Numbered from the stretch's first letter, positions 23,092 through 35,322 are shown. The stretch is DNA of 64,000 bases from Bisporella sp. PMI_857 (GCA_021307315.1 JAJSPD010000045.1:62001-126000), one strand, 5' to 3'. The notes: generated by a model not told the origin, from the letters alone. Numbers and translations are program-made.

Positions 23092-24081
23092 ATGGGGGGC
23101 AGATCCGCAAACAAGGCCGGCTACTTCGACAAGCTCAAGGGCCTCCTCGAAGAATACAAGTCCATCTTCATCGTCGGTGTTGACAATGTCAGCTCCCAGC
23201 AAATGCATGAGATCAGACAGGCCCTTCGTGGTGAGGGTGTTGTTTTGATGGGAAAGAACACCATGGTTCGTCGTTCGCAGATTATACAAATTGCGCAAGG
23301 CTGATAAAAGCAGGTTCGTCGAGCAGTCAAGGGCTTTATCACAGACACCCCCGAGTATGAGCGCCTCCTCCCATACGTCAAGGGCAACGTCGGATTCGTT
23401 TTCACAAATGGCGACCTCAAGACTATCCGTGACAAAATTCTCGCCAACAAGGTTGCTGCGCCAGCTCGTGCCGGTGCCGTCGCTCCTGCCGATGTTATTG
23501 TCCCAGCTGGCAACACTGGTATGGAACCCGGAAAGACCTCTTTCTTCCAGGCCCTCGGTGTTCCCACCAAGATCGCTCGTGGTACCATTGAAATCACTGC
23601 CGACTTGAAGATTGTCGAGGCTGGCAACAAGGTCGGAGCCTCCGAGGCTACCTTGCTGAACATGCTCAACATCTCTCCCTTCACCTACGGAATGGGCATT
23701 ACCCAAGTCTACGACCAGGGCAACACCTTTCCTCCCTCCGTCTTGGATATTGAGGAGGCCCAACTGCTCAAAGCATTCAGCAGCGCAATCGCCACCATTG
23801 CCGCCATTTCCTTGGCCGCCAACTTCCCAACCCTCCCATCTGTCATCCACTCCGTTGTTAATAGTTATAAGAAGGTTCTTGCTGTCGCTATCAGCACCGA
23901 GTACAGCTGGCCTGAGATCGAGGAGCTCAAGGACCGCATCGCCAACCCAGACGCGTATGCTAGCGCCGCCCCAGCTGCCTCTACGGCCGCTGCCGCTACC
24001 GAGACTAAGGCCGAGGAGAAGAAAGACGAGTCTGAGGCTGAGGAGTCTGGCGATGAGGGCTTCGGAGGCTTGTTCGACTAA
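23092..24081 (+). CDS. RPP0: 60S acidic ribosomal protein P0
   Basis: Model join(23092..23265,23314..24081), 313 residues. The N-terminal L10-type domain ([40 protein letters not shown]) binds the GTPase centre of 28S rRNA. The middle carries the P1/P2-binding helices. The end, [13 protein letters not shown], is the conserved stalk tail that recruits elongation factors, here with a slightly altered GFGGLFD in place of the usual MGFGLFD. The single 48-nt intron uses donor GTTCGT. Because GTTCGTCG occurs at both its borders, the splice is bounded by a direct repeat. Codon use is strongly biased to C/G-ending codons, as expected for a highly expressed gene. Confidence 0.97.
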
Positions 24082-24538
24082 GCCGGTCTTGTGTAATATC
24101 ATCGAGATATGGTGCGAAAGAATGAAGGGACATAGAGCGCATTTGCAGATACTCTAATGGATCCTCAACAAACAACAATTCTCAGCAAATAAGATCATGT
24201 GAACGTGACAGTGAGTAGCTAACGAGCTGCCAGCATTTTGCATCTAATAGGTCAGTACTCCTTTTCATACATATCATGTCTGAGCGAGTGATGAACAAAT
24301 CAAAGCTTTTTAACCCTGATCGGTGCCACAAACACCCTGAAGACCAAAAAAACAACAACTCTAATTTTTTCCTGACCGCCCACCCTATATTTTATACATA
24401 CAGAATTTTGAGTCGGGAACATCTCGCTAATATACAAATACAGATTCGCGCCTTCCACGAACTCCGTATACCCGTGATATATCTTACATTCAAGCACACT
24501 CTCCGTAAGGAGGCGTACCAGACCCATTCCCGATCGTA
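24082..24538. other. Convergent gap between RPP0 and MSH1
   Basis: 457 bases hold the two 3' untranslated regions. No coding frame is supported. Confidence 0.3.
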
Positions 24539-27500
24539 TCATACACTGTCCTCACTCTCTATGAACTTCTTAGCAACGTTGATCGCCGCCTCAGGCATGC
24601 CAGCCAACCGCGCAACCTTCAGAGCATGACTGTCCCTATTTACTCCCTGTCGTAGTCTATGCACATACCTAAACGCCTCCTTCCCATCTCCGTTCCCTAC
24701 ATCTTCCACATCCGTACAATAGAAACCAATGCCCTTCATCTCATCTTCCACAACCTTATCCACCAAATCATGAAAATGCGTCGCAAATAGCGTTCTCGCT
24801 TTGTTGACATGATACAAGTGATGCAGGCAAGCGAACGCCACCGCAGTCCCGTCCTGCGGCGTTGTTCCTCTCCCAATTTCATCCATAATCACGAATGATC
24901 TCGCAGTGGCATTGCGCAGGATAAGAGCCGTCTCAAGCATCTCCACCATGAAGGTTGATTGGTCCTTATAGAGGTTGTCGGCCGAGCCAACGCGAGAGAA
25001 AATTTGATCCACGATGCCCAGCTCCGCGAACTCAGCAGGCACATAGCTGCCTACCTGCGCAAGAATTGTAATCAGCGCATTTTGGCGGAGGAAGGTAGAT
25101 TTCCCAGCCATGTTCGGACCGGTGATGAGCCAGATGCGCTGGGCATCGCCGACAAAACAATCGTTCGTGACGAAAGTGCGGCCCTCGCTTTCCAAACCGC
25201 CTTCAACGGTGGGATGCCGACCACCGATGATGCGATGTGCGGTTGTGGTGGTGAGGATAGGGCGAACCCAACTTTTTTCCGCTGCGAGGGTCGCGAAAGA
25301 ACATGCTACGTCTAACTCGTCGAGCACGGCGGCGTTACGGCGGAGCTTAATGATGTTGTGGATGACTTGCTGACGCAAACCTTGGAACACGCGCTGTTCT
25401 TCGGAGCGGATGTGCAGTCTTGCGCGGTCGATCTGTTGGCCAAGGGATGTCCATTCAGGGTGATGGAAGGAACGGGTTGATTTAGTGGAGGAGACGGATC
25501 TTATCTCGCCGGAGCGGGCGAGGTCGCGTTTCAGGTCTTTACTGCCCTTTACGTGGCAGATATGTCCAAGACCGGGCGAAAATCGGAGAGTGAGTGTTGT
25601 AACGCCTAGGCGGTCACTCAAATCTTTCGTGAGGTTTTCTTTGGAAGCCTGCAATTCCGATAGCTCTTCATGCAGACGGGAGAGTGTTTGGCTGGCGGAA
25701 GGCTTCATAATCCATGCCTCGCCGTCATCGAAGTAGTAATCTCTGATACCAGTAGGTTTTCTCTTCTTCGACGTCTTAGGCGCCGTGTCCTCTTTTGTGC
25801 CTTCAGAAGTGATGATAGCTTGGGTGAGGACTTTCATTTCTTCTGCCTCTCCATCCTCGATTTGATGTTGCTGCTCGACTCCTTCTTCATCGATGGCGTC
25901 TTTGATGCGTGCTGCAAGCATATTAGGGCCATCAAGCTGAATACGGCTCACCATTGCCCGCACACAGTCTTGCTCCGTGCTGTCTTGGATGAGGGTCGTG
26001 ACTAAATCTTGGGTTGCGAATACAGTGCTGGCAAGTGCTAGAAGATCGTCGGCGTCGCCTCGGCCGAAAGCAAACTTTTGGAGCAAGCGATGAGAGTCGT
26101 GGCTTCGTTTTAGCAGAACCTTGACCCGTTCAAGTAGGAGCTCATTTTTTAGCATGTGGGTAACGATGTCTAGTCGAGAATTGATGACATGTATGGATGT
26201 GGATGGAGATGCTGAAATTCGATTAGTATATTCATAAACATTGATGATGAAGACTCACTGAGCCAACTACCCAATAATCTTGCACCTCCTTTGGTGACAG
26301 TCCGTCGTATTATCTGCAAGAGACTTCCAGAAACACTATCATCTCTCATGGTTGTTTTGATCTCTAGTGCCCGCATGGTGTTCTTGTCAATGCTCATGAC
26401 ATCCGATTGCCGTGTTGGAGGCTGCAGCTTGATATCCGAACCTTGTAATCTTGTTTCTACATACTGTAGAAGAGAACTACCAGCCGCAACTTCCTCCGTC
26501 GTAAACTGATCAATGAGCCCTGGTGGTATAGGCGATTCCAATGCAGAGCCCCATTCTGAGATTGGTTTAGACTCTCCCGAGACGTATGAGACAAGATATT
26601 GATCTTCTTCAAGAATCGTAAAAATTCCCTGATCCTTGGACTCCTGAAGATCTTCATCCAACACAACCTCCTTTGGACCAATGCGAGCCAAGAAGGATGG
26701 CAATCCCGCCAAAGTAGTAGTCTGAGTGAAGAAATGACCAGTAGATAGGTCGAGCCATGCCAGTCCAACTACAGTGTAAGGGTTGATCTTCCCATCCTCA
26801 TGCGTTTTGGCAACATGAATAGCAAGTACATAATTGTTGCTGAAGGGATCCATGAAATTCTCATCAATCAACGTACCCGGCGTGACAATTCGCGAGACTC
26901 TACGATCATGCATCAGCCCACCAGACTTGATCTTCTCAGAAGGATCATTGGGAAATTCTTCAGCAATCGCAACATAGCGATTATGATCTTGAACCAGAAT
27001 CTTGAGATACCGATCTAACTGAAAGAATGGAAAACCTGCCTGTTCATTATCAGTCCATGCCCAAACTCAAAATGCATTCTTCTTGAACCAGAAGTTTGAA
27101 TATCATACCATTGGAACAGGGTCCCAAGTTGCCTTTGCACTAGGCTTCTTGTGCGCCACTTTCAAATTTAAGAGCGGTCCAAACTCATCAGCATGCTCAA
27201 AATACAGCTCGTAAAAGCCACCGACTCGCGTCAGGAGGACGCAATTTTCGAACTTCCGCATATTGTTCCGTGCTTGAAGAACTACCGTTGGATACCCGAC
27301 AACGTTTTCTTCCTCTGGAGGAAGCGGCTCCAAAGGAATCAGACCTTGCGGCAGCTCATCAGACACTTTGGCCTTTCTCTTGCGCGATTTCTTCGGAGTA
27401 TCTGGTTCGACATTTTCATCTACTTCCTCCCCATCGGTAGGTGGCTCTAATGGATTAAGCCCCTGGTCATCGAAACTGAATGTGCTTGTCGTCTTCTTGC

Positions 27501-27633
27501 CTCGCGTTTGAGTGTGTGATAGGTAACCTGAACGCGTCGTTCTATAGTGTGGAGGACTTGGTATTTCAGAGATTCTGAGTATCAAAGCAAGACCTCGAGG
27601 TGCAGCTCTCAGCTGCCTTGATACAATGATCAT
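24539..27633 (-). CDS. MSH1: Mitochondrial DNA mismatch-repair protein MutS homologue
   Basis: Model complement(join(24539..26211,26259..27039,27109..27633)), 992 residues. An Arg-rich presequence (MIIVSRQLRAAPRGLALILR) points to mitochondria. The mismatch-recognition domain has RVGGFYELYFEHADEFG, the G-F-Y-E element of MutS. The connector, lever and clamp regions follow, with a fungal insert rich in Glu and Lys. The ATPase has the P-loop GPNMAGKST (about residue 800), the signature STFMVEMLETALILRNA, Walker B FVIMDEIGRGT (about residue 876) and the switch motif LFATHFHDLV. It ends without the extended tail of nuclear Msh proteins. Expected role: mismatch recognition and mitochondrial genome stability. 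Introns are 47 and 69 nt. Confidence 0.95.
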
Positions 27634-28805
27634 CAGACATAGCTCTCCAGTGATGAGGAGAGTGTGGATGGATAAAACGTGACTTGACGCTCATGTCCTC
27701 TTTCCTACATCGTTTGTCGACAGGGGTTGACATTGCTTGCAGGAATAGCCGACTTGGCACAATAAGAGCTCCCAATTTATTACGACCATCTACCGTAATT
27801 ATATTCACAATTGTGGGAGCCGCCAGCAGAGATTATAGTTTAGTAATGCTCAAGAACCTATCGATTTCCTTTCCTAGAGCAAAAGGCATAGAGTATGTAG
27901 AATACTAGAGATCGTGGCTGCACAAATTTTTCCTGGGTTAGTGCATCATCATCTCCTTGGACCTCGTCATAGATGACAGCAACTGAACCAGACATTACAT
28001 AGACGTGATATTTTTTTGTAAAAGATTATTATTTATCTATGTGCAGAAACCACTTATTCTGGAAGATATAGGTATATCAAAGATAAGTTTAGCGTACTTT
28101 TACAGCCTTGAGTTTTCTCAAATGCACAAGGATTAGTAAGGCTTGGATCAGCACCGAATAAGTATTACAAGTCATGAGTAAACATGTGGACATTTAGCTC
28201 GTAGGCACGATCTGAGATGGCACTAACCCTGTAAGGCAAACGATACACCCAATCTGCCTGGATTCTGATTGGTCTCTTGTGTGTTGTTGCTTCGGTACGG
28301 GCGTTATATTCGATGTGGCACAAACAGGGTAAACGATACGGCCACGACGTTTGTTGGAAGCTTGATTGCAATTCTCACCCATTTTCGAGACTCTTCAACA
28401 CATTGTACAATACTAGATTTGTCAAGAATTCTGCTATTCGGTGGAAGCTCTGAGCACATCATTTCCTTGCAAGGATATCACTGGCCTCCTTTCCGAAGTA
28501 CACACATAAGGGACCCAGCCTGACCGATGCTTTGCGATGGTTTGTAAATCACCGGTAACGTGCATTACACTTGCATTAATAAACTTGACAAATCACGCTT
28601 AAAAGCTACCCCTGTCCAAAAGTGGAAACTCTCCCCTCCAAAACAACAACTTACATACCCAGATATAAGAGACCCCTTACTTCCCCTCATTGATTAAGAG
28701 AACCATCCCATCTCAAATATTTCCTTCTACCCCCTCAATTCTTCCTTTTTCTCGTGAAAATTCTCAATTCGTTCGGCCCAGGAAAGACAACTCCAAAACT
28801 TCACA
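27634..28805. other. 1.2-kb divergent gap, no gene seen
   Basis: Frames on both strands are short and have no coding character. The final 200 bases are pyrimidine-rich (ACCCCTGTCC, CTCCCCTCCAAAAC, CCTTCTACCCCCTCAATTC) and look like the promoter and leader of the flavodoxin-like gene. Confidence 0.3.
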
Positions 28806-29978
28806 ATGGCACCCAAAGTAGCTATCGTTTTTGTATGTGCTCAGACCTATTATACCCCGCCATCTCGTCCTCATAGTGCCATTGAACGACGACATAATGC
28901 AGAGATAAGTTGCATAATTCGTTGATACATCTCTGACTCTGTACCTTTAGTACTCCTTGTATGGCCACATCGAGAAGCTTGCATTGGCCGAAAAGGAGGG
29001 TCTGAAGAAAGCTGGCATTGAGGCAGATATCTACCAGTAAGGAATAACATAACACGGTCTTGCACTTCCAGCGACTAATGGAAAGCAGAGTTCCAGAGAC
29101 CCTTTCACAGGAGATTCTCACCAAGGTAGTTTCCACTAGCTATATATTAAGAGTTGTTTATTTACCAGCCCGTAGATGCATGCTCCTCCTAAGGGAGCCT
29201 ACCCTGAAATCACCGCTGCAAAACTTGCCGAGTACGATGCTTTCCTATTCGGTATCCCAACAAGATTTGGAAACTTCCCTGCTCAATGGAAGACATTCTG
29301 GGATAGCACTGGTCAACAATGGCAGAGTGGCGCATTCTGGGGCAAATATGGTATGTACCCAACGATTAAACCTATGCTTGAACACCAGATGTATCATGAA
29401 AATTTTCTCCATACATGCTATTAAGAGTTCAAGCTATAGAGTATTTCCTTATCCTGTATTTCACTCGGCATATGAAGCTAACACTCTCGAAAGCTGGCGT
29501 CTTCGTTTCGAGCGCAACATTGGGAGGTGGCCAAGAATCAACTGCGATTGCTGCTATGTCAACCCTTGCTCATCACGGCATAATCTATGTTCCATTGGGA
29601 TTTAAGACCGTTTTCCCCATTCTCGCGAACGTCAGTGAGGTTCGCGGTGGCTCTGCATGGGGTGCTGGGACTTTCGCTGTAAGTACATAGCCCGACTAGC
29701 ACTTAGCCTTTTCTAATGTTGCGCAGGGTGGTGATGGATCCCGCCAACCAAGCCCAGCTGAGATTGAACTCGCAACCCTCCATGGTGAACAGTTTGGCAC
29801 TGCCATCAGCAAGGTAAACTTCTGACTCCCCGGCCCCACGACCGAGGAAGCCAAGGCAGAGGAACCAGCGGCAGTAGGAGAAAGCCTGGCCAAAAAGAAA
29901 GCAGACGTGGTACCGGAACCAAAGGTTAAAGATAAGGAAGGACCATGTGGGCTGCCATCTAAGTGTTCAATCCAGTAG
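28806..29978 (+). CDS. Flavodoxin-like NAD(P)H:quinone oxidoreductase (WrbA/Pst2/Ycp4 type) with alternative CaaX tail
   Basis: Exons: 28806..28832, 28951..29036, 29089..29125, 29176..29350, 29494..29678, and a last exon from 29727. FMN-binding elements are [20 protein letters not shown] at the start, [16 protein letters not shown] and [26 protein letters not shown] follows. With a stop at TGA 29823-29825 the protein has 202 residues, the usual family length. The frame stays open beyond that TGA for 50 codons, giving a Lys/Glu/Pro-rich tail that ends in PSKCSIQ and TAG at 29976-29978. CSIQ is a prenylation-type CaaX box. A 42-nt intron (29814..29855; donor GTAAAC, CTGAC branch, acceptor CCAAG) removes the TGA in frame and gives 238 residues. 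Role: two-electron quinone reduction in oxidative stress; the long form may be membrane-anchored. Confidence 0.88.
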
Positions 29979-30173
29979 CATTAATAAAATGAATAAATTT
30001 TATTGAATCCGAATCGTGTCTCCATGCTTGCGGGCAGAATTCGAAACTATTTCTGTCAAGAATGACGTTTGAGAAGACCAGGGGACAATCAATAAATGTC
30101 TTGGCGCGGGGCACTCTCATAACTTTTCTTCATTCACAGCTCAATACCTTTTTAGTTATAACTTTATTCCCAA

Positions 30174-32280
30174 ATGTTCCAAATGTCTATGCTGGCAGAC
30201 ATGGCAGACAATGTAATCACCATTTACAATTTTGCTGACAAAATGCCGCCAATCGACCCATGTAGCACCGATAAGCCCTTGTATGCTCTGGTCGATATGG
30301 GCAGGTAAACGCAATGTCCACAGCAGGTCCAATAAGCCATTGACTGACGATGCGCCTAGCAATGGCATACGGTTCTCTATTTCCGACCTGTCGCCGCCTC
30401 GGACTAGGTTGCTTCATTGTGTATACCGTGAGCGCGCAGGTATCTCGCTCTATGACGCACTGCATGCCCCAGGAGGAGAACCTTTCAAGTTCTCGAGAGA
30501 CACCATCTCGAAAGTTGCCGACATGCTATTGAGGTTTAGGAATATCTGCGATGGCTATGGGGTGAGGAGGGAAAATATTTTGGTCTTTGCCACGGAAGCT
30601 ATGCGGACCGCAAAGAACAGGGATGACATGCTTGCAGCAATCTGGGAGAAGAGCGGATTGAAGGTTGATCTGCTGAGCCCGGCTATGGAGAGCCTGTTTG
30701 GTGCTATGGGTGCGAGGAGTGGATTTGCGCATGTTGATGGGCTGTTTATGGATCTTGGGGGCGGGAGCGTGCAAATGACTTATATAGACTCTACGGGTGG
30801 AATGCATGAATATGCAACATTAGCAGCAGATGCAGCAACGAGTATGCCTTACGGTGCTGCGAAGTTGACAGATGCGTTGCGAAGTAAGTGAGATCCCACA
30901 ACCATGGGTTATATCCATGAGGGCGTGTGAATTTCTGAATTTCTAAGTCACAAATGAGATAATGTCCACTAACCTTGCCCAGCCACAGAGACCGCAGAGA
31001 AGGCAAAGACCGACTTGCATAAACAGATGAGAGAAGCCTTTGAGGGTTTGCAAGCAAGGTTTCCCCGGATTAAGGAACAATGTAAGAGTGACCACGGGAT
31101 CACTATATACTTTTGTGGTGGTGGCTTCAGAGGATATGGTAGCATGCTAATGCACACGGATCCCATACAACCATATCCAATCCCTTCCATTGGTGGCTAC
31201 ACTGTACCCGGGAATCGTTTTGTTCAGTGGAAGAAAATGCTTGCCGCTAACAATCATGACGGTAAAATCTTTGGCATGTCGAAGCGAAGGCGTGAACAGT
31301 TTCCAGCGATCGTGACAGTTGTGCGTGCTCTTGTCGAAGCTGTCCCATATATCAAGCAAGTCATTTTCTGCAGTGGTGGCAATCGTGAGGGAGTTCTATA
31401 TATGAAGCTGTCTCCAGATATACGCGAGAGCAGCCCTTTACAAGTGGTTCCTGGAGGCATCAAGACCGATATTCCGGTGAATATTGTGGAGACGATCAAG
31501 ACGATGGTACCATCAGGGTCACCGAGAAAAGACGCAATTTCGGACAATTTACTGCATTATGTTGCCAAAAACATGTATGCGAACATGGGAGACACTGACG
31601 ATGTTAATTCTGCAAAGTACCTTCATAGTACGTTATATGGTATTTGCCTCTCTTATCACATCTAATGTCGTCTTAGGTCCAACGTCAGGTCCTCTGGCAG
31701 GACTTCCCGGATTCACACATGAGACTAGAGCTCTATTTGCACTCATGATGTGTGCTCGCTGGGGCTCGGACCTTAGCCGCACTGACAGAGAAATGCTTGG
31801 AAACCTACAGGCCAGTACACGTCTTTGCCATACGTAATTGTTCTTGACAAGGCCGTTTAGCTAATTTTGTCTACTTCAGATACTGGTGGGTCCAGAATTA
31901 AGCTTTCTATGCGACTTTATTGGTACTTCAGCCAGGCTCTTAGCTACACTTGTTCCATCTGCACTAGTCGACTGGTCAAGGACTCTTTCACAACCAGGGT
32001 TGCTGCCTATTCCAGTTAGATTTAGAAGCCAATTTGGACACAACTTCGGTAAGAAAGGTAAGAAGGATGGTATTCTGCTCGAGGTCGAGGTTGAAGAGTA
32101 AGCCATACATTCATTTGTTTTCTTCTCCCTGCCGTACCTTTGAGATTAACAAGTGTGCTTAGAAGTCTCGCAACGGGTATTGGTGAAGCGCTTGATATCA
32201 AATTCTTCAAGAATGTAGGCAACAAGCTAAGCCTAGACTGGAAACTAGAGGTTGAACTACGGATTGTTGGGTCATCATAG
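30174..32280 (+). CDS. RTG2: Retrograde regulation protein 2 (Ppx/GppA-type actin-fold ATPase)
   Basis: Model join(30174..30304,30360..30883,30983..31627,31677..31814,31896..32097,32163..32280), 585 residues. Phosphate-binding loops of the exopolyphosphatase/GppA fold are clear: YALVDMGSNGIRFSISDL, ILVFATEAMRTAKN, and FMDLGGGSVQMTY. The C-terminal half includes TIYFCGGGFRGYGSMLM and FPAIVTVVRALVEAVPYIKQ, typical of fungal Rtg2. In yeast, Rtg2 senses mitochondrial dysfunction and releases Mks1 inhibition of Rtg1/Rtg3. The junction at 31815..31895 is the least sure; an acceptor at TTCAG (31879) would keep LVGPELSFL but breaks frame with the best donor. Several in-frame Met codons (30174, 30183, 30189) could start it. 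Confidence 0.88.
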
Positions 32281-32721
32281 ATGTCTGCTTGGAGAAGCTT
32301 GCAAGTCCAGTTTGTGATACCCAAGGACCATGATACTTAAAGATCTTGCATTTCTAAATGTGGCTATTCGTTCGTCTATTTCACCTCATTTTTCTACTTA
32401 CTATTTCGGCAAGACTATCTCACATAGACCTTGCTTCACTTCCCCCCCCCCGGATTTATCCGAGGAAAGCCTATCAGCAGAGTAAGACAAGCTCGATCCG
32501 ACATCCCATTCTCTGTACCGTCGTTGAGTTTTACTGCTTATCTCCAGGGGAATCGGAATTCGCCGCCTCGGCCGAAGATTGGCTGTGTTTTCATCATGTT
32601 GCACAGCAATTAAGCACTATAACCCCACTTTAGATCCTTACATAGCAACATATACAGACTTCTTCATATCAATTGATAGCTGCGACAACATCAGGATATA
32701 CCATTACTCAGATTTAGACAC
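32281..32721. other. Gap upstream of the CmcJ-like gene, contains a poly-C run
   Basis: No coding frame is supported. A run of ten C residues lies at about 32442-32451, inside a pyrimidine-rich stretch that may be promoter or leader of the downstream gene. Confidence 0.3.
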
Positions 32722-33765
32722 ATGGGTAAGGCCTTTGACAAAATGACAACTGGGACACTTCAATTCGCAATCCCGCCTGAGCGCCTTGGTCGCGATCCAT
32801 CAATATATCTTAACCCCGAGATCGGTCCTTCATGGCCTCAAGAGCCATATGAAGTAACTCTGCAAGATCTCAAAGCAGAACTTGAGAATGCAGAAAATGC
32901 GAAGCCGCTTGACTCTCGAGGTTTTGCAATCCTTAGGAATAGGAGCGAGTCATTAGGCCCTCTTAAACTACACGAGATTTGGAATGCAGATTATTTAGAA
33001 GTAAGATGCAAGTGGTGATAGTTCTGGTATCACTACTGATCTGAAAATCTTCACAGGAGACGAAACAGTACGCCAACGCAGCTCTCTTACAGGACCTAAA
33101 ACTTATTTTGATGTTGCAGAATGATTAAGACTCAGTTAGGAGCCGACGAGGCGTTCATCTGGAACTCAGTAACTCGATCAGCTGATCCGTCAGTGCTCAC
33201 TCCGTATGGAAACAATCATTTCCAAGATAAGGCAATAGTAGGCTTACAATTTGGTGCCATAATCCGCGGCACAGCTTCGGGTGCACATGTCGATCAAGAT
33301 GTGTCGAATTCACAACGCATGTGTAGAGCTGCCGCTGGAGGTGATGTCTTCCAGAAGTACTCACGCGTGCAACAACTTAATATTTGGCGACCATTGAAAG
33401 GACCGGTGACATCAAAACCCCTGGCTGTGTGCGACGGGTCTACAGTGCCTGATAAGTCCAAGTCAATCCATTGCGGTCATTTTGGAACTAGAGTTCTTTT
33501 ACACCACGATGGTTAGTTTTTTTTTGCTCAACATGCTCCACAGATATTACTGTCAGTCTTACACTAGACAGTCAATCAAAATTGGTATTACATCAAGCGC
33601 CAGGGACCAGAGGACTGCTTCATCCTCAAAATTTATGATTCTGCTGTCCTTCCTGGCCAAGCGGAATTCGCGCCACATACTGGAGTTGATGATCTCCATG
33701 GTGCGGATGGACCCGAAGAACCTAGAGAAAGTATCGAGGTTAGGGTTGTGGTCTGCTATTTATAG
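32722..33765 (+). CDS. CmcJ/AsaB/NvfI-family oxidoreductase with an 11-nt microexon
   Basis: Model join(32722..33000,33057..33067,33120..33511,33572..33765), 291 residues. Family features in order: MTTGTLQFAIPPERLGRDPS region, FAILRNRSESLGPLKLHEIW, NADYLEETKQMIKTQLGADE, FIWNSVTRSADPS, the GTASGAHVDQDVSN block with candidate metal-binding His and Asp, LNIWRPLKGPVTSKPLAVCD, QNWYYIKRQGPEDCFILKIY, FAPHTGVDD and the closing PRESIEVRVVVCYL. The second exon is only 11 bases (GAGACGAAACA) and restores EETKQ in the right frame. Members of this family are non-heme iron, 2-oxoglutarate-type enzymes, some acting in secondary metabolism (gibberellin GA4 desaturase, AsaB). No biosynthetic backbone gene is nearby, so the substrate is unknown. 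Confidence 0.85.
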
Positions 33766-34343
33766 TTTTAACTTTGCAGGTCCGACTGAAAATTCCCATA
33801 TATGTATCACATTGTGACAAAGACTAAGCTCTGTGAATTGCTGAATATATCAAGCCTCTCAATATTTCTTCAACACTCTGTTCTCCTCATGATAAACCTG
33901 GTAAGGGAATTAATATCGCCTATATTTGTCGGACAAGGGGAAGTACCATTTCTGCCACTTACCACATTCAGCCTATTTAAACAGCCGCAATTTACATTTT
34001 AACAAGCTTTTTCATATCATCACACGCCATCCCTGTGTATGCGGGGACCCCATAATCAACTCGTGGCTTTCTCAGACCCCCTCCAATGATGGTAAAAACA
34101 TGTACCTGCAGCGGAGCAATTCGTATAATAGATCTCCAGAGACACCCTTCGGCATCTCATTAAAGACCGGGATGTTTTTGGGATCAATACCGATTAGGTC
34201 GGTTGAATGGCCATCTCTGGCCAATTTCCTCATCTTCATTTATGTTTCTACCCGGCCGTGCCTATTTTGACTACTATGAGTATATATATCGTTCCTTCCC
34301 TTTTCCTAGACACCCAAGCTCATACAATTCCAAACAAACAAAG
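33766..34343. promoter_or_regulatory. Promoter region of the acetylxylan esterase gene
   Basis: 578 bases without a gene. A TATATATAT element at 34281-34289 lies 55-63 bases upstream of the ATG, followed by a pyrimidine-rich GTTCCTTCCCTTTTCC stretch, a common layout for a strongly expressed secreted enzyme gene. Confidence 0.45.
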
Positions 34344-35322
34344 ATGTATCTCTTAACCCTCCTAACTGCAGCTCTTGCCATCACCGCCAATGGCGCGGCG
34401 CTTGCTCCTCGAGCAGCTGGCCAGCTCCAGCAAGTAACATCCTTCAATGCCGGTCCCACGGCGGCCAAAATGTACATCTACGTGCCATCCAACAAGAAGA
34501 CCCCGGCGCCCATCATCGTTGCGATCCACTACTGTACCGGCACCGCGCAAGCCTACTTCTCAAACTCCCAGTACGCAAACCTCGCTGACCAAAAGGGCTT
34601 CATCGTCATCTACCCTAACTCACCTTCGTCGGGAGGATGCTGGGACGTCGCGTCCACTACCAGCCTAACCCACAACGCGGGCGGTGACAGCAAGACCATC
34701 GTGAACATGGTCAACTATGCCGTGGCCAACTACGGCGGCGACAAGGACCGCGTCTATGCGACGGGCAGCTCGAGCGGCGCCATGATGACGCAGGTCCTCG
34801 CCGGCGCGTACCCGGATGTGTTCAAGGCCGGCAGCAGCTACTCGGGTGTCCCGGACGGGTGCTTCTACGTGCAGGGCGCGCAGGCGGGGCAGGCAACGCC
34901 AGGGTGGAACAACCAGTGCGCGAATGGGCAGCTCACCAAGACCGATCAGCAATGGGGTGACTTGACCCGGAGCTATTATCCCGGGTATAACGGGACCTAT
35001 CCCAAGATGCTGATGTATGTCTCATTTTCTCCTTCTCTTTTCCCCCTGATCTCTCTTTTCTTTCCCTTGAAAGCTCAGCTAATGCGGTGATAGCTGGCAT
35101 GGAACAGCGGATACTACCCTGCGCTATGCAAACTACGCAGAGTCCCTGAAGCAATGGTCTAATGTTCTCAAGGTCACCAAGACCAGGGACGTAGCTAATA
35201 CGCCGCAATCGGGATACACGCAATCCATCTACGGCGACACGCTTGTCGGGTACTCTGGAAACGGCGTCGGACACTCGGTGCCCATCCACGAGACTGTTGA
35301 CTTGGCGTGGTTTGGCCTGTAG
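34344..35322 (+). CDS. Secreted acetylxylan esterase, carbohydrate esterase family 1
   Basis: Model join(34344..35014,35094..35322), 299 residues. A signal peptide is evident (MYLLTLLTAALAITANGAAL). The esterase core has APIIVAIHYCTGTAQAYFSN, GFIVIYPNSPSSGGCWD, the nucleophile elbow YATGSSSGAMMTQVLAG (catalytic Ser near residue 143), GSSYSGVPDGCF, IWHGTADTTLRYANY supplying the acid, and GVGHSVPIHETVDLAWFGL with the catalytic His. This is the axeA-type CE1 enzyme that removes acetyl groups from xylan outside the cell; a feruloyl esterase of the same fold is a less likely alternative. No cellulose-binding module is attached. Codon use is C-ending, unlike the AT-rich sequence that begins just downstream. 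Confidence 0.92.

Noticed and set aside
22936..24102. Long minus-strand open frame (388 codons) opposite ribosomal P0
   Set aside because: It is the antisense shadow of a strongly codon-biased gene. The plus strand gives a complete P0 with correct ends, and the antisense product has a biased, domain-free composition.
32722..35322. CmcJ-like enzyme and neighbours as part of a secondary-metabolite cluster
   Set aside because: There is no polyketide synthase, NRPS, terpene synthase, transporter or pathway regulator nearby; the flanking genes are RTG2 and a xylan esterase.
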